DNA of 64,000 nucleotides from Bacteroidota bacterium (GTDB lineage Bacteria; Bacteroidota; Bacteroidia; Flavobacteriales_D; Crocinitomicaceae), in the NCBI GenBank assembly GCA_024280295.1, contig JAJRQK010000047.1, forward strand, positions 1-64,000, read 5' to 3'. Positions 1 to 8,286 of this stretch are shown here, in pieces (the first letter of the stretch is position 1; every line of letters begins with the position of its first letter). The position numbers and the translations under genes are program-made. The notes below the pieces were generated by a model. It saw only the letters and a program-made list of their open reading frames with translations, did not search any database and had not been told where the DNA came from.

Positions 1-144
1 AGTCGATTGTTTGGCTCTCACATTCGGAGTAAATCCTGTACATAAAAGCATCTTGTTTTAGTTGAATTATTCTTGGTGCAATATCATAAACACTCCGAAA
101 AGCAACACGACGGTTCTCCACACAGCTGCATGACTGCCAACATA

Positions 145-759
145 CTAATATATTCCAATACTTTCTATTTCCAAAGTTTCAAGAGAACATAATTCGTCAC
201 GAATTAATTCAGCACTATCCATCGGCAGATTCGTTTTTAGCTTGCAACTCAGTTCAAATACTTTCTCAACCATTTCTAGTCGATACTTCTTCAAGATATT
301 CATTACTCTAACCATTACGTTATATTCGAATTCAATTATTATCCACTCGAATACTTCTCGCTCTAAAATTTCAGAAGTATTTAATGCCTCCTTTGCTGCC
401 GTTCTATATGCACTAATCAACCCGCCAACTCCTAATTTCGTTCCGCCATAATACCTAACAACCACAACCAGAACATTCGTCACTTCAAAAGACTGTAATT
501 GTCCAAGAATAGGTGCACCAGCAGAATTAGAAGGTTCTCCATCATCATTTGCTCTGTAAACATCACCTTTCAAGCCAAAACGGTAAGCATAGCACCAATG
601 CCTAGCTTGATGATGTTCTCTTTCAATTTGTGATAGAAGTTTTTTAGCTAACTCAGGAGATGTACATGGTAAAGCTATTCCAATAAACTTAGACCCCTTC
701 TCCTTATATTGCCCTTCAGACCGACCAGAAATTGTTAAATATGAATATTTCCCCTTCAA
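145..759 (-). CDS. YigZ/IMPACT family protein
   Basis: ORF with IMPACT signature ...HWCYAYRFG...NDDGEPSNSAGAPIL...VVVVRYYGGTKLGVGGLISAYR. Confidence 0.93.
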   Translation of the reverse strand: MKGKYSYLTISGRSEGQYKEKGSKFIGIALPCTSPELAKKLLSQIEREHHQARHWCYAYRFGLKGDVYRANDDGEPSNSAGAPILGQLQSFEVTNVLVVVVRYYGGTKLGVGGLISAYRTAAKEALNTSEILEREVFEWIIIEFEYNVMVRVMNILKKYRLEMVEKVFELSCKLKTNLPMDSAELIRDELCSLETLEIESIGIY

Positions 760-789
760 TTTGATTACTTTGCTACAAATAGAATAATA

Positions 790-1311
790 ATGCGCATCCT
801 ATATTTACTCATTGCAATGTTAACCATTTTTTCCTCGTGTAAGAAGAAAGAAGAAATTGTAGATCTTTGTACAAATGGATTTCTTGACCCAGGCGAGACC
901 ACTCCAGACTGCGGAGGGAATTGTCCACCATGCACTGCAACCCAGTCTGAGGTATTTTCTGTGATTTTGAATGGCGTGCAAACTGCCATGAATTATCGGT
1001 CATTGTTCTATGATGGATCAGCGTGGAGCTTACAAATGGCTAACGATTCAATCTCAATGCAGGTTAGCCTCGGAACGAGTGGTGTAGTCCAAACTGCAAA
1101 CATTCCTACTGTTGGAACTTATTGCTATTTGAACGGCACAGAATTCCCAATTCAACAAAATGGGACCTATTCAATTAGTGAACACAGTGTTTCCCAGCAA
1201 ACGATGAGTGGTTTCTTCGCCATTGACTTTGTTGTGCAATTACCAACCGTCCCAATAACATACGATACACTTTCATTTATAGGTGGGCAATTCGCATTCT
1301 TCAGTTATTGA
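790..1311 (+). CDS. putative lipoprotein, Cys-rich N-terminus
   Basis: Signal peptide with lipobox-like ...LTIFSSCKKKE; DPGETTPDCGGNCPPC motif. Confidence 0.7.
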   Translation: MRILYLLIAMLTIFSSCKKKEEIVDLCTNGFLDPGETTPDCGGNCPPCTATQSEVFSVILNGVQTAMNYRSLFYDGSAWSLQMANDSISMQVSLGTSGVVQTANIPTVGTYCYLNGTEFPIQQNGTYSISEHSVSQQTMSGFFAIDFVVQLPTVPITYDTLSFIGGQFAFFSY

Positions 1312-1538
1312 ACTTGAATTTCTTCAAAGCCATCTTGAAAAACTGCTCTAATGGACTCAGAATGGCGGGCAGACTTAGGATCATGACATATTTCTAAGGA
1401 CTTGGAAAAGAATGGGTCACCCTTGTTTTTTTTATGTTTTACGAATAAAGTGAGGTTACGATCGAAGACCATATTACCACAGTGACGCCCCACAGGAGGA
1501 ACGGATTTTTTAATTGTCAATTCAAAACGCATTTTCAA
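1305..1538 (-). CDS. small hypothetical protein
   Basis: 77-aa ORF in an otherwise empty gap between convergent genes; no family recognised. Confidence 0.45.
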   Translation of the reverse strand: MKMRFELTIKKSVPPVGRHCGNMVFDRNLTLFVKHKKNKGDPFFSKSLEICHDPKSARHSESIRAVFQDGFEEIQVQ

Positions 1539-1603
1539 TATTTCAAAATACTAAACTCTATAGTACATCCAGATGAATTACTGACTCAATTTAATAATAT
1601 AGA

Positions 1604-2311
1604 TTAGAGTTCTCTATCGTGAAACTCTTTTGTCAACTCAATGTACTCTTGGGTATAACTTCCATTCGCAGTACGAATTGTAAAGCTTTCTTTGATTGGC
1701 TTAGGTTTCTGTCTTGAGAAACAATAAATCACGCGTTTAACAGCATCATTCTCTTTACCATATATTTCAATGAATCGAATCATTGACAAGTTGAATTTGC
1801 TACATGCACATATCCACTTCTCACTATTTTCACTTGGTACAATGATCCAGAAGTTCCCATTTAAGGAGAGCAATTCATTTACTTTTGCAACAAGTTCGTT
1901 TAATGGCAAGAAAGCTTCGTGTCTTGTAGTTGCTTTTCGAAGATTCACATTTCGTAACGAATCTTGATAAAAAGGAGGATTTGAGAAAATCAAGTCATAA
2001 TTTTTGCCGTTATGAAATGACAAAACATCTTGCTGATAAGCATTTAAACGTTCTGACCAGGAAGAGTTATTGAAATTTTGCTTTGCTTCAACTACTGATT
2101 CAGAATCGATATCAAGCGCATCGATGATCAACTCTAAATTTCGCTGTGCTAGCATGAGTGATAAAACACCCGTGCCTGTTCCGATGTCAAGTCCACGCAA
2201 TTTACCATCGCCTTCAATAAACGCTCCAAGTAGCATCGCATCCGTTCCGACTTTCATCGTTGCTCTATCTTGTTCTGCAATAAAATGTTTGAATTTAAAG
2301 GCTGGCATCAA
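1604..2311 (-). CDS. trmN6: tRNA1(Val) (adenine(37)-N6)-methyltransferase, TrmN6/YfiC-like
   Basis: SAM-binding LDIGTGTGVLSLMLAQR and NPPFY catalytic motif; 4-nt overlap with rimM. Confidence 0.85.
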   Translation of the reverse strand: MMPAFKFKHFIAEQDRATMKVGTDAMLLGAFIEGDGKLRGLDIGTGTGVLSLMLAQRNLELIIDALDIDSESVVEAKQNFNNSSWSERLNAYQQDVLSFHNGKNYDLIFSNPPFYQDSLRNVNLRKATTRHEAFLPLNELVAKVNELLSLNGNFWIIVPSENSEKWICACSKFNLSMIRFIEIYGKENDAVKRVIYCFSRQKPKPIKESFTIRTANGSYTQEYIELTKEFHDREL

Positions 2312-2841
2312 CCTAAACCTAAGTATAACTCGATCAATCCATCTGGAGTAATGATGTGCAACTCCTTTTTAGCTCGATCTACTTTTTGAACAACACCTTC
2401 AATAAGAGGTACTAGAATTTCCTTATCTCCTTTTTGAATTTGAAGTAGCGGATTTGCCTTTAAATCAATCACAGCATCAAGAATTCCAACATCACCGTGA
2501 ACGGAGTCGATAACCTTGAAGCCAACTACCTCATGATCATAGAAATTATTCCCCTTTAATTCTGGAAGAATCTCAGCAGGAAGGTAAACGGGCTTACGAA
2601 GAAGTTTCTTTGCGTAGTTTTCATCAGTAACGCCTTCAAATGTAACCACTGCAAATCCTTTCGTGGACATCCGAATAGATTCAATAAAGAATGGTGTCAA
2701 GTTATTATCTATGTCAATAAAAACGGCATCCAAATTCGAGTAATCAAATGGATTAGTAACGTCCAAAAACAGCGAAACCCCACCTTTATATCCGTGGAGT
2801 TTCGCAATATGACCTAAATGAAAGCAATCTGCTTTGTTCAT
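2308..2841 (-). CDS. rimM: ribosome maturation factor RimM
   Basis: LGHIAKLHGYKGGVSL N-terminus and PRC-barrel-like C-terminus; directly downstream of rpsP. Confidence 0.93.
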   Translation of the reverse strand: MNKADCFHLGHIAKLHGYKGGVSLFLDVTNPFDYSNLDAVFIDIDNNLTPFFIESIRMSTKGFAVVTFEGVTDENYAKKLLRKPVYLPAEILPELKGNNFYDHEVVGFKVIDSVHGDVGILDAVIDLKANPLLQIQKGDKEILVPLIEGVVQKVDRAKKELHIITPDGLIELYLGLG

Positions 2842-2851
2842 TTATTCAATG

Positions 2852-3538
2852 TTATTTAGCCTCTGATTTTGATTCTTCTTCAGCTTTTGGCTCTTCTTTA
2901 GCAGGAGTTTCTTCTTTTACTTCTTCAGCTGCTGGAGTTTCCTCAGCTACTGCCTCTACTGGAGCTTCTTCTTTCGTTTCTTCAACAACTGGAGTTTCCT
3001 CAGTAGTAGCTTCTGTTGTTCCCTCATTAGAAGTAACCTCTGCCTCAACTGTTTCTGTTACAGGTGCAACTTCTTCAACTGGAGCATTTTTCTCAGCAAT
3101 TACCTTAGCACGTGCATCTTTAATTGCTGTTTCAGCTTTCATTCGATCTGCTTTTGCTTTGTCAGCTGCAGATGATAAAGTATCAACTTTACCTTGAACT
3201 TTTGTTTCTTTCTCTTCTAGCCATTTCGCAAATTTCTCTTCTGCTTGTTCTGCTGTTAGAGCACCTTTTTCCACTCCTTTAAGTAAATGATTCTTGTGAA
3301 GGATTCCTTTGTAAGAAAGAAGTGCACGTGCCGTATCTGACATTTCAGCTCCAGCTTGTACCCAATGCAACGTACGCTCGAAATTCAATTCGATTGTTGC
3401 TGGATTTGTGTTTGGGTTGTACGTCCCTAATTTCTCGATGAATCGCCCATCTCTCTTTGCACGGCTATCCGCTGCTACCATGTGGTAGAATGGTTTTCCT
3501 TTCTTTCCGTGTCTCTGTAATCTAATTTTAGTTGCCAT
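2852..3538 (-). CDS. rpsP: 30S ribosomal protein S16 with long acidic C-terminal extension
   Basis: [42 protein letters not shown] is canonical S16; tail rich in E/A/P/T/K. Confidence 0.97.
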   Translation of the reverse strand: MATKIRLQRHGKKGKPFYHMVAADSRAKRDGRFIEKLGTYNPNTNPATIELNFERTLHWVQAGAEMSDTARALLSYKGILHKNHLLKGVEKGALTAEQAEEKFAKWLEEKETKVQGKVDTLSSAADKAKADRMKAETAIKDARAKVIAEKNAPVEEVAPVTETVEAEVTSNEGTTEATTEETPVVEETKEEAPVEAVAEETPAAEEVKEETPAKEEPKAEEESKSEAK

Positions 3539-3710
3539 AGTTGCTTTTTATTGTTCTGGGTTCGAAACCCTTGTTAATAAATGAATTATTTGGAGCGCAA
3601 AGATAGTAGTAATATTCAAAATATCGCTTGATCTGCTGTTATTTCTTAATAAATAAAAAGAAATTAAATTCACTCAAGTTCAAGTCTTTTTAAATTTAGT
3701 AATTTCAAGT

Positions 3711-4724
3711 ATGCAAAAAGACCATCAAGCCGTCATATTTGAGATTATCAAACGGAAAATCAACAAGACGGAATCTCTTGGAGATGCGGTTGGAGAAGTA
3801 CTTTCACTCAGTCAGGATGCCGTTTACCGAAGATATCGTGGTGAAACACTTCTCACTATTTATGAACTTGAAAAATTATGTGCGCACTACTCTATCTCCA
3901 TGGATGCACTCTTTGAGTCCAATGATTGTAAAGTTATTTTCGACTTTCAACCCTTAGGAAACTTCGATTATACCTTAGAGGGTTATATGGAAACCATGGC
4001 GGCAGGATTTAAGCAGATCAAGGCACAGAAAGGTTCTAAACTAATGCTCTCTATCAATAACACACACTTTTTGCAGCTTTTGAATTTCCCTCATTTGGTT
4101 CGATTCAAACTTTATTTTTGGGCTCGCACTTATTTAAACGTGAAAGAATATCAAGGCAAGCAATTTGCACATCAAAAAATAACAGAAGCAACCATTACTC
4201 CTGGTTGGGAAATTTTACGCGCTTATATTAGCATACCGTCAAAAGAATTGTTTGATCCAGATTTTTTTCGTGGATTCACACGAGAGATACTCTATTATTT
4301 CAATGCACGGCTCTTCGAAGATCCATCCTATGCCGTATTCTTACTTGGCCATCTACTACAATGTGTTAGTCATATTAAAGAACAAGCATCAATAGGAAGA
4401 AAATTCATAGTGAAGACAGCACCTCCTGCCAATGGAAATGAATATGAGGTCTATTTGAATGACACTCTAAATGGAAGCGCCTCTACTTATTACAAAACTG
4501 GCGAGCATGAGGGTTTCTATATGGCACACAATATTATGAACACTATTCATACCACGGACAAAAACTATGTTTCTGATAGTTTGAATGTACTTGAGCGTCA
4601 ATTTGCAAATTCAAGTATGATTAGCGGAGTCAATGAAAAGGAACGAAATAATTTTTTCCACAAACTTGAAATCAGTATTAAGAAAGCAATAGCACAGGTG
4701 GAATTGGAACTGATGGAAGAGTGA
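3711..4724 (+). CDS. N-terminal HTH transcriptional regulator-like protein with a large C-terminal domain of unknown function
   Basis: LGDAVGEVLSLSQDAVYRRYRGETLLTIYELEKLCAHYSISMDALF resembles a Cro/BetR-type HTH. Confidence 0.7.
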   Translation: MQKDHQAVIFEIIKRKINKTESLGDAVGEVLSLSQDAVYRRYRGETLLTIYELEKLCAHYSISMDALFESNDCKVIFDFQPLGNFDYTLEGYMETMAAGFKQIKAQKGSKLMLSINNTHFLQLLNFPHLVRFKLYFWARTYLNVKEYQGKQFAHQKITEATITPGWEILRAYISIPSKELFDPDFFRGFTREILYYFNARLFEDPSYAVFLLGHLLQCVSHIKEQASIGRKFIVKTAPPANGNEYEVYLNDTLNGSASTYYKTGEHEGFYMAHNIMNTIHTTDKNYVSDSLNVLERQFANSSMISGVNEKERNNFFHKLEISIKKAIAQVELELMEE

Positions 4725-4814
4725 ATTAGAAATTTAGGCCACACGGTTTTTAGACATAAAATTGACAAATTTGCGATTTCGATCGCTAAGAAGTAATCCT
4801 TTTCTTTGGATGCT

Positions 4815-4905
4815 TTAACGGGCTATCCGCTATATCTTTTTACTTATGAGCTTCAAGAATATCAGCTCGAAATTAAAAAGGATGCCGTTCCTATTCACTA
4901 GCACG
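4815..4905 (+). repeat. candidate degenerate structured repeat or ncRNA element (GGGCTATCCGCTATATCTTTTT ... AAAAAGGATGCCG)
   Basis: ATCTTTTTA pairs with TAAAAAGGAT around an inner hairpin GAGCT/AGCTC (4848-4852/4864-4868); motif resembles a dispersed Bacteroidota repeat from memory. Confidence 0.4.
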
Positions 4906-5131
4906 AAATTCGTTTCAGTACTACTACCTCATCTATTTCAATTCAGTTGCTATCATTATATGCGCTATTGACTAATAAATAGATCAGTAACTCCAAGTTA
5001 GTTATCTGAAAGCCAACTTATCATCCATTTTCACCACTTGTGAAATTCGCAAGTATATAATTTTCACACGTGCAATTCAGTAGTCATAGCCAAAGGAGTG
5101 CCCCTACATTTGTTCTATAAAAACAAACGTT

Positions 5132-6355
5132 ATGAAAAATAGAATTAAAGCAAAATTAGCACTTGCAATTATCAGCATGTTAGGTTCAAACACTTATGCA
5201 CAAAACAACCTTCCCACAATTGCTGTGGCAAGCCCACAAGTTAGCGGGTTGAAAATCGAACAAATAACTGCCGAAAAAATATTAAGAATCGAAACTGCAA
5301 AACTCGGTAAATACAATGTCTACGATCAGTTTGATATGGCTGATGCATATATAAAAGATTCTAACTATCGATTTAACTGTCAAAGTAAGACATGTCTAAT
5401 TTCCTTAGGCAAGGAGCTTGATGTAGATTACATCATATCAGGGAGTTATGACCGATTAGGACAAAAAATCGTCATCAACCTTAAACTTATCGATGTTAGA
5501 ACAGAAAAGGTTGCGGAAACAAGCATGATTGAATTCGATGACCAAGTAGTTGAATTACAAAGAATGACAGAAACTGTTCTCAAGAAAATGCACGACATGG
5601 AAATGCCAAAAGCAGTTACCGATCGATTAAACTTTCAGAATGAGCCAATCACAACGGATAATGTTGGTAAAATAAGTAACGCAGGTCCCAGAGTTGGGTA
5701 TGCTGTAATGACTGGGTCCGCAAGAGATTTTGCCATGCGTGACTCAAGAAGAGGAGGACTTGACATATTCCCAGGGATGAGCATGATTGGTTACCAGTTC
5801 GAGGGACAATATGTAGGAACAGAAAACTTTTCAGCACTGATTGAAGTATTTGCTAACGTATGGGGAATGGAACAAGGTAAATTTATTCCTTCGCTCAACT
5901 TAATGAATGGATTACGATTTGGAGATGCAGGATGGGAAATTGCCTTTGGTCCTGGAATTGGCATCAAGAAAACATCTTTTGGATTTTTCGATGATAAAGG
6001 TTTATTTGGCGAATCAGGACAGTATTTTTCTGATAAAGATTGGAGAACTTACGCAGATGCGACCTATGGACATGATCCAACTTATCAAGATGAATTTGGA
6101 ATTTTTCACCGCCCTACTCCAACGAACGTAGAATCATCATACAATCTTGATGAGCGTCATGTAGATACAAGAGGAAGTTACCAAATAAGTACACACTTTG
6201 TAGTTGGAGCAGGACGAACATTTCGCTCAGGAGCATTAAGTATTCCCGTAAACTTCTTCTACTCATTCCAGAAGAAAGGTGGATTAGCTGGCTTTAGTAT
6301 TGGAATCAATATCGTTAAGGCAAAATCTCAAATCAAAACACGAACAGATATCTAG
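5132..6355 (+). CDS. exported protein with N-terminal LpoB/CsgG/TolB-N-like domain and C-terminal beta-barrel-like region
   Basis: Signal peptide; ...NCQSKTCLISLGKELDVDYIISGSYDRLGQKIVINLKLIDVRTEKV...; C-terminal alternating Gly/aromatic strands. Confidence 0.7.
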   Translation: MKNRIKAKLALAIISMLGSNTYAQNNLPTIAVASPQVSGLKIEQITAEKILRIETAKLGKYNVYDQFDMADAYIKDSNYRFNCQSKTCLISLGKELDVDYIISGSYDRLGQKIVINLKLIDVRTEKVAETSMIEFDDQVVELQRMTETVLKKMHDMEMPKAVTDRLNFQNEPITTDNVGKISNAGPRVGYAVMTGSARDFAMRDSRRGGLDIFPGMSMIGYQFEGQYVGTENFSALIEVFANVWGMEQGKFIPSLNLMNGLRFGDAGWEIAFGPGIGIKKTSFGFFDDKGLFGESGQYFSDKDWRTYADATYGHDPTYQDEFGIFHRPTPTNVESSYNLDERHVDTRGSYQISTHFVVGAGRTFRSGALSIPVNFFYSFQKKGGLAGFSIGINIVKAKSQIKTRTDI

Positions 6356-6384
6356 CCTAACACTAATTGAATTGTTTTTCATAG

Positions 6385-6420
6385 CTGATCTTCTGGTAAA
6401 ACAGGAGGTCAGTTATTTTT
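6385..6420 (+). terminator. Rho-independent terminator
   Basis: CTGATCTTCTG-gtaaaa-CAGGAGGTCAG stem (G-T wobbles) followed by TTATTTTT. Confidence 0.65.
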
Positions 6421-6431
6421 GTATGATACTA

Positions 6432-6818
6432 TCACAAGCCTAAATCTAAGGCTTCAGAGACTAAAAACTTTAATGCTTTTTTATTAATCTCATTGAGATT
6501 TACAATTTTATAGGTTCTAGCTTTTACTCCATCCCCTTTCAACAATCCATCAGAATTTTTCAAGGACGCACCTTCCATAAAAAGCAGCGTAATATGAGCC
6601 TTGGCAACTCTAAATCCACAAATATTTTTTTTATTAAAAAAAGCAATGCTCCCCCATTTAATGTCTTCTTGCATTCTTTCGTCAGTGTTAAGAACAACTT
6701 CTCGAATTGCTAAGACAATTTCTTTTTGAAAATCTGTTAACCCATTGACATAATCTTTAATCTCTTTATTTTTTATTTTCTTCATCTCCATTATTTCTAA
6801 AATTAAATATAACTGCAA
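6432..6818 (-). CDS. DUF1801 domain-containing protein
   Basis: ...EIVLAIREVVLNTDERMQEDIKWGSIAFFNKKNICGFRVAKAHITLLFMEGASL... Confidence 0.78.
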   Translation of the reverse strand: MQLYLILEIMEMKKIKNKEIKDYVNGLTDFQKEIVLAIREVVLNTDERMQEDIKWGSIAFFNKKNICGFRVAKAHITLLFMEGASLKNSDGLLKGDGVKARTYKIVNLNEINKKALKFLVSEALDLGL

Positions 6819-7188
6819 GAATTAACCCCATGATTCCACCTATAATCAGATGCGCCATACTATTCAAAATAAAGATAGAATTAAAGTCAACTAGCCAAAT
6901 ACTTCTTACTACAATACCCGTAGGAATAAACATAATACTTGATAGTATCACACCAAAAACAAATGCTCTCACAAATGATTTGTGCTGTCTAAAATAATAA
7001 GGGAATAGATATACAAAGCCCAATGCAAAAATAAAATGGTTAAGCATTAACCCCATATAGTTCATTCCCTCTCTTCTAAAACTAACCATGTTAGCGTTAT
7101 CTGAGATCATATACCAAATGGTTGTTAAAAGATTACTGACTAAAAATAAGAGAAGAACAGCTAAAACCACTTTTTTCAAACCCATCAT
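6766..7188 (-). CDS. small integral membrane protein (about 4 TM)
   Basis: Four hydrophobic segments; overlaps the DUF1801 gene start. Confidence 0.65.
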   Translation of the reverse strand: MMGLKKVVLAVLLLFLVSNLLTTIWYMISDNANMVSFRREGMNYMGLMLNHFIFALGFVYLFPYYFRQHKSFVRAFVFGVILSSIMFIPTGIVVRSIWLVDFNSIFILNSMAHLIIGGIMGLILAVIFNFRNNGDEENKK

Positions 7189-7260
7189 TGAATATTATTT
7201 AGTCCAAAATTAGTGCAACCACTTTTTCTTTAATTGACATTTTGTGCCATCTTTGTGGAT

Positions 7261-8265
7261 ATGTATTTTTCAAAGACTATTCTACACGACCTAGTTGACT
7301 TTGCAGTTTCTAAAGGAGCTAACAAGGAGTTTGTTCAGCAAAAATTATTAGAAACTGCTCTTGATGAAAAACACATAGACTATGAGGTAATGGTCAAATC
7401 TTTGAACTTTATCGCGCAAGAATTAAAGGATGAAAATTTAGGATTGCATATTGGTGAGCAAGTTTCGTTAAAAGTTACTGCCTACGTAGATAGTTTAATG
7501 CAGTATAGCCCAACATTAGAAAAAGCCTTTGAAAATGCTATAAAGTACAGCAAGCTAATTAGTGATGCTTTAGAATGTGATCTTTCTAAGTCAGAAAAAC
7601 AATATACCGTTCGGTTTGAAGAAAATCCTAATTGGAAGACACATCAAAAAAATGCAAGGATTCAGGTACTGAATTTAACTGTGATCTCAACTTTAAAATC
7701 ATTAATTGCCTATACAAATAGAAAATACATTCCGATTGCTATCCATTTTGGATATGAAAAACCTAAGAGTTTATCGGAATATTATAGGATGTTTAACTGC
7801 TCAATAAAATTTAATCAACCTACTACTGAGATCATATTTAAAAAATATATTTTTGAAAATTCACACAAGAAAACAAATGCTGGATTGCTTGAAAATTTGA
7901 AGGGGAAAGTAGAAAAGGAAATCCAGGAATTAATAATTGAAGATGATACTATCTATCAATTAAAAAAGTCTATCCTAAACAATAAACCCGATAGAATTAA
8001 GATCGAAGATGCTGTTGTAGCATTAAATATATCTAAGCGTACATTGCAACGAAAATTAAACTCATTGAATACCAATTTCAAAAAAATAGAACACCAAATA
8101 CAATTAAGATTACTGAAAACTTATCTTGAAGAAAACACCAAAACAATAGATGAAATAAGTTACCTACTAGGATTTTCAGAAAGTAGTTCGCTCATTCGGT
8201 TTTTTAAAGAGCAAACTGGATTGACCCCAATAAAATATAGAAAATCGTTTTGTAACGAAGTATAA
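7261..8265 (+). CDS. AraC family transcriptional regulator with arabinose-binding-like N-terminal domain
   Basis: C-terminal IEDAVVALNISKRTLQRKLN...IDEISYLLGFSESSSLIRFFKEQTGLTPIKYRKSF; start set to internal ATG at 7261. Confidence 0.88.
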   Translation: MYFSKTILHDLVDFAVSKGANKEFVQQKLLETALDEKHIDYEVMVKSLNFIAQELKDENLGLHIGEQVSLKVTAYVDSLMQYSPTLEKAFENAIKYSKLISDALECDLSKSEKQYTVRFEENPNWKTHQKNARIQVLNLTVISTLKSLIAYTNRKYIPIAIHFGYEKPKSLSEYYRMFNCSIKFNQPTTEIIFKKYIFENSHKKTNAGLLENLKGKVEKEIQELIIEDDTIYQLKKSILNNKPDRIKIEDAVVALNISKRTLQRKLNSLNTNFKKIEHQIQLRLLKTYLEENTKTIDEISYLLGFSESSSLIRFFKEQTGLTPIKYRKSFCNEV

Positions 8266-8286
8266 AATAATTGTCAAAAAAACACC

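Noticed and set aside
1-144. Open minus-strand frame at the left edge (...VENRRVAFRSVYDIAPRIIQLKQDAFMYRIYSECESQTID)
   Set aside because: Only about 45 codons visible and no clear start; may be a real gene running out of the window but cannot be supported.
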